Shown: piece after piece, positions 60,379-64,000 of the stretch | How positions within the stretch are numbered: position 1 is the first letter of the stretch | How the letters are laid out: the number at the start of each line of letters is the position of its first letter | DNA from: Hyphomicrobiales bacterium | GTDB lineage: Bacteria; Pseudomonadota; Alphaproteobacteria; Rhizobiales; Rhizobiaceae | Assembly: GCA_900469625.1 (NCBI GenBank) | Contig: UBXV01000015.1 | Coordinates: 21,221-85,220, forward strand | Direction of reading: 5' to 3' | Length of the DNA stretch: 64,000 bases | Position numbers and translations under genes: made by a program | The notes under the pieces: model-generated | Told to the model about the DNA's origin: nothing | The model's database searches: none | The model's input: the letters and a program-made list of their open reading frames with translations, nothing else

Positions 60379-63300
60379 CTATTGGGCTGCCAGAACCTCC
60401 ATGCGCCCCGTCGCGGTGCGGGCCGAGAACTGCGGCCGGTACATGTCCTCGACGCTGGCGGCGGGATGGTCATAGACGCCGGGGTTCACCGCCCGTACGA
60501 CATAGGCAAGCGTCAGCTCGCGGCTGTCGCCCGTGCCGCGGTCGAAGGCGGCGACGAACCGGTCGTTGCGGAACTCCGTGTGCGTCGCGCTGATCTCGCC
60601 GAGCCATTCGAAGTTCGTGAGCTGTGCGCTGTCGACCAGGCTCGGATTGTCGATCTGGAAGCCTGCCGGCAGCAGATCCGACACCAGAACGCGAGACGGC
60701 CAGTCGTTGGTCTCCGTCACTTTCAGCACAACCACATAACGTTCGTTCTGCCGTGCCTGGCTGACATTGGCCTCGGCACCGTCGAGCGTGTAGTAGGTGC
60801 GCTCGATGGCAAAGCCATCGCCGCCGGCCGACAGCGGCTGGGCCGGGGCTGCAACCGTTGTCACCACCGCAGAGACGGCGTCTGCCCCCTCGTTGCGGAT
60901 CACCACCGGGTGCGACAGCAGCGCGTCACCGGCGATCCTTGCAGCGTAGGCGCCGGTCTTCGATGCGCCGTTGACGTCGAGCAACATGTCCTCGTCGCCG
61001 CCCTGCACGGCGCGTGCGGCGAGCAGCATCCAGGCCTGTTCCTGGGTGCTGGTGTATTTCTTCTGCTCCCATTGCCGTGCAACGATCTTCGACAGTTCCG
61101 GGATGATGGGCGGAACCGGGCGGCTTTCGGCGGCGAGAGCCAGAACCGCGGCGTCGTCGCGTAGCGAAGAACCATAGTCGGACCGCGACAGGCTGACATT
61201 GACGAGGCCCGTCGACATGTTGGCAGACGACGCAAAGATCTCCTGCGACCGCTGGGCATCGCCATAGAGCGCCAGCGCCGCTGCCACATGCGCCTTTGCG
61301 AGCGGCGTCGGGAAGTCGTTGATCAACGTGTTGGCGTAGTAGCGGATGTCATTGACCGCGGCCTTGCGATTGCGCGCCAGCACATAGAGCGAATAGGCGA
61401 TCTCGTTGCCGCGATCCCTGACATTGGTGTCGTAGCCGAGCCCGTTTTGCAGATTTTCCAGCGCCTGCACCATCGCTGCCTCGGGCACGTCGTATTTCTG
61501 TTCGCGTGCGCGCGTCAGGAAATCGGTGACATAGGCGTCGAGCCAGAGGTCGCCATAACCCGGGCCCCACAGGCCAAAGCTGCCGGAAGATGACTGGTAG
61601 GAAAGCACGCGGTAGATCGCCTCCTGAACGCGTTTGGTCACCTCGTCGTCTTCGGGAAGGCCCGACTGCTTGGCAAGCTCGCTCATGTAGAGCAGCGGAA
61701 GCGCCCGGCTGGTGGTCTGCTCGGCGCAGCCGTAGGGGTAACGGTCGAGCGCCATCAGGATGGCCGGAATATCGAAGGCGGCCGAACGGGTGACACTGAG
61801 CGAAACCGAGGCGCCCTGAAGCACGCTGTCCGCCAGCAATTGGCCGTCGATCGTCAGGCTGCTTCCTGCGGCAAGGTCGACGACCTGCCGCTGGGTGACG
61901 GGAAGGGAGGCAGGGCGAACGGGAATGTTCAGCGCCTGCTCCAGCGAGAGGCCGGAGGCGCCGGTGAGCGTCACCGTGATCAGCCCGTCGCCCGGGTGTT
62001 GGCCAACCAGCGGCAACGTCAGGACCGACTTGCCGCCCGCATCGAGGCGCACCGTTTCGCTCGGACCCGCCTGTTCGACCGTCACCGGGCCGTTGGTGGT
62101 CAACTGGACCTGATAGTCGCCCGCAGGTGCATCGGTGTTGGCGATATCCAGCCGGAGTTCGGCCCGGTCTCCCGGCGCCAGGAACCGCGGCAGGCTCGCG
62201 GTCACCACGACAGGGTCACGGATGACGACGTCGCGCACCGCATGGCCGACCCCGGACTTCGTCCAGGCGACGCTCATGATACGCGCCGTGCCGTTGAACT
62301 GCGGGATATCGAAGCTGACGGTCGCCTTGCCGTCGGCGTCGAGCTTCACCGGGCCCTCGAAGAAGGCGACGAGCTTTTCCGTCGGAGGACTTCCCTGCAG
62401 CGCGACCTGGCCGCCATCGCCGCCGGTGCGCAACTTTCCGGTGGCACCCAGCGAGCCGTCGATCAGTCGGCCGTAGAGATCGCGCATTTCGAGGCCCAGC
62501 TGACGCTGGCCGAAATACCAGGCGGCCGGATCCGGTGCTTCGTAGCGGGTGAGGTTCAAGATGCCGACGTCGACGGCGGCAACCGTGACATAGGCTTCCT
62601 CGTTGGCGCCGGCGCCTGCCACCTGCAGGCTGATGTCGAGCGGCGTGCGCGGCTCGGTCTTTTCGGGTGCTTCAAGCGTGACGGCGAGCTTGCGATCGGC
62701 CGGGTCGACGGTCAGCCACTTGATGCCGATGGCGCGCATCGGCATACGGCTTTCCTGCGCCTCGCCCGGTCGGTAGAGCGTTGCGGTCACATACGCGCCA
62801 GCACCCCACTCGGCGGTAACGGGCAGATCGACCTCGCCGCCTTCGGCGGCAATCGTCGCGCTCTTCGTCGTCACCAGGTCCTCTGTTCCGACGGTGACCA
62901 GCAGTTCGCCGGCGAAACGCGGCGAGACCTTGAGCTTGGCGGTCTCGCCGACGGCGTAGTTTTCCTTGTCGAGCGCGATTTCGAGGCCGTCGGGCGTTTC
63001 GGTCGACGTGGAGGCGACATACCAACCGGCATCGAATTCGACGCTTGACGTCGGACCGTCGAGGGCCGTCGTCTCGACTTCGAGACGGTAGCGGCCCCAG
63101 CCGACGGGCACGGAAATCTCGCCGCCATCGGCGGTCACGTCGAGAGTGCCGTTCGCCACCTGCTTCGTGGTGACGACAGGCTCATACTTCCAGGCGGTTC
63201 CGTCGCGGTACCATTGATAATTGCGCTCGACGCTGATCAGCTTCCAGAGCGCACCCGGCATGGCGGCCTTGCCGCCGTCGGCGTCGACCGCGATCACGCG

Positions 63301-64000
63301 GAACTTGCCGACAGAGTTTTCCTGCAGGTCTCCGGAAAATTCCGGCTTTATGCCGATAACAGGGCCTTCCGGCTTCACCGGCAGCGTCAGTGAGCGCTCG
63401 ACCGCACGGCCGCCGGCCTCGCGCATGCGCACGGTGACGTTGGCGTTGATGAGCTGTGTCGTGGATGGGACTTCGGCGAGCGCGACGTCGAAGGTCGACT
63501 TGCCCTCCTCATCGAGCGGCGTCAGGTCTTCGAGCGGCAGGCGCGTGTCCTCGCTCGCCTCTTCATCGGCAAGGCCGAAGACGTATCCCTTGAAGGCAGC
63601 GTTTTCGCGCGTCGGTTTCAGCACGACTTCGCCTTCGAGCTCGAGGCCGGCGGCGGGCGCGCCATAGAGATAACGTCCATCGACTGCGACCTGCACCGGT
63701 TCGCCGATGGCGATTTCCTTCGCTTCGCTCGTCAGATCGAACTCGGTGCGATCCGGCACGAAATCGTCGACGAGAAACTGTTTCTCGCCGATCGGCGAGG
63801 CCTTGGGGTCGGTGTAGATCTGCATCGTCCAGGTGCCGCGCATGGCGTTTTCCTGGACATCGAGATCGAGCGTGTGTCCGCCGAGTTTGCCGCCGTCGCT
63901 GATCATCCGTCGGTATTCGACGCCATCCGGGCGCAGGAACACGAAGGTGAGCGGCAGGTTCTCGATCGCCACGCCGTTGACGTCGCGGGCGAGCGCTGCC
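60379..64000 (-). CDS. Bacterial alpha-2-macroglobulin (YfhM-like), N-terminus outside window
   Basis: The frame stays open to the window edge and no start with a leader is visible, so the gene begins to the right; about 1200 C-terminal residues are present. Macroglobulin-like beta domains (repeated) are followed by the bait-region area, then the thioester site 'YPYGCAEQTTSRALPLLYM' (C-x-E-Q), and the C-terminal complement-like domain 'EISATHTEFRNDRFVAAFDRGTG'. Such proteins are periplasmic, usually lipid-anchored, protease traps. Forms the usual pair with pbpC, thought to protect the cell when the wall is damaged. Confidence 0.93.
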   Translation of the reverse strand, partial: AALARDVNGVAIENLPLTFVFLRPDGVEYRRMISDGGKLGGHTLDLDVQENAMRGTWTMQIYTDPKASPIGEKQFLVDDFVPDRTEFDLTSEAKEIAIGEPVQVAVDGRYLYGAPAAGLELEGEVVLKPTRENAAFKGYVFGLADEEASEDTRLPLEDLTPLDEEGKSTFDVALAEVPSTTQLINANVTVRMREAGGRAVERSLTLPVKPEGPVIGIKPEFSGDLQENSVGKFRVIAVDADGGKAAMPGALWKLISVERNYQWYRDGTAWKYEPVVTTKQVANGTLDVTADGGEISVPVGWGRYRLEVETTALDGPTSSVEFDAGWYVASTSTETPDGLEIALDKENYAVGETAKLKVSPRFAGELLVTVGTEDLVTTKSATIAAEGGEVDLPVTAEWGAGAYVTATLYRPGEAQESRMPMRAIGIKWLTVDPADRKLAVTLEAPEKTEPRTPLDISLQVAGAGANEEAYVTVAAVDVGILNLTRYEAPDPAAWYFGQRQLGLEMRDLYGRLIDGSLGATGKLRTGGDGGQVALQGSPPTEKLVAFFEGPVKLDADGKATVSFDIPQFNGTARIMSVAWTKSGVGHAVRDVVIRDPVVVTASLPRFLAPGDRAELRLDIANTDAPAGDYQVQLTTNGPVTVEQAGPSETVRLDAGGKSVLTLPLVGQHPGDGLITVTLTGASGLSLEQALNIPVRPASLPVTQRQVVDLAAGSSLTIDGQLLADSVLQGASVSLSVTRSAAFDIPAILMALDRYPYGCAEQTTSRALPLLYMSELAKQSGLPEDDEVTKRVQEAIYRVLSYQSSSGSFGLWGPGYGDLWLDAYVTDFLTRAREQKYDVPEAAMVQALENLQNGLGYDTNVRDRGNEIAYSLYVLARNRKAAVNDIRYYANTLINDFPTPLAKAHVAAALALYGDAQRSQEIFASSANMSTGLVNVSLSRSDYGSSLRDDAAVLALAAESRPVPPIIPELSKIVARQWEQKKYTSTQEQAWMLLAARAVQGGDEDMLLDVNGASKTGAYAARIAGDALLSHPVVIRNEGADAVSAVVTTVAAPAQPLSAGGDGFAIERTYYTLDGAEANVSQARQNERYVVVLKVTETNDWPSRVLVSDLLPAGFQIDNPSLVDSAQLTNFEWLGEISATHTEFRNDRFVAAFDRGTGDSRELTLAYVVRAVNPGVYDHPAASVEDMYRPQFSARTATGRMEVLAAQ

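Noticed and set aside
1-64000. CRISPR arrays, tRNA or rRNA genes, insertion sequences, prophage
   Set aside because: No evenly spaced direct repeats, no cloverleaf-type sequence, no transposase or phage proteins were seen; absence cannot be proven by eye.

Overview
The window looks like a piece of a GC-rich alphaproteobacterial genome of the Rhizobiaceae type (Ensifer/Sinorhizobium, Rhizobium or Agrobacterium relatives). The evidence is the gene content: a PuuE-UraD fusion, the membrane urate oxidase PuuD with a cytochrome c tail, a HmrR/CueR-ActP type copper system, and long operons of ABC importers with 4-base ATGA/GTGA overlaps. No rRNA, tRNA, phage, insertion sequence or CRISPR array was found. 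Both ends cut a gene: a glycosyltransferase on the left and an alpha-2-macroglobulin on the right. Species and replicon cannot be decided from the sequence alone.

Layout. 1-6.7 kb: glycosyltransferase, small methyltransferase, a very unusual ABC-exporter-like protein whose ATPase motifs are decayed, a stand-alone cyclic-nucleotide-binding protein, an FkbM methyltransferase and a CBS protein. 6.7-13.7 kb: OmpW with an FNR/FixK-like box, a complete oligopeptide-type ABC importer (minus strand), and a DUF1275 membrane protein. 14-22.3 kb: a LacI-type regulator with its own operator, followed by a polyamine-type ABC importer, a nucleoside hydrolase and adenine deaminase in one tightly coupled operon, probably for uptake and opening of purine nucleosides. 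22.3-24.4 kb: an M20 amidohydrolase divergent from a purine-type phosphoribosyltransferase.

24.4-32.9 kb is a copper island. It holds a periplasmic detoxification operon (small lipoprotein, TolC-like protein, multicopper oxidase, cupredoxin, CusF-like protein, DUF411 protein) preceded by a CopL-like small protein, then the CueR regulator, the CopA P-type ATPase and the CopZ chaperone. copA and copZ each have a nearly identical MerR-type promoter with a 19-base spacer.

33-55.6 kb is a purine catabolic island in which nearly every step is present: NCS2 purine permease, guanine deaminase, xanthine dehydrogenase (xdhABC), urate oxidase PuuD, hydroxyisourate hydrolase, OHCU decarboxylase/allantoinase fusion, allantoicase, ureidoglycolate lyase, then glyoxylate carboligase, hydroxypyruvate isomerase, tartronate semialdehyde reductase and glycerate kinase. 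Purines would thus be turned into urea/CO2 and phosphoglycerate. LysR and IclR regulators sit divergently beside puuD and gcl. A P450-ferredoxin pair with a divergent AraC regulator is inserted in this island. A 17-base motif is shared by three purine promoters, and a row of hairpins lies between guaD and the IclR gene.

55.6-64 kb is ordinary: a hydratase, a LysE exporter, an orphan NarL-type response regulator, and the pbpC / alpha-2-macroglobulin pair.
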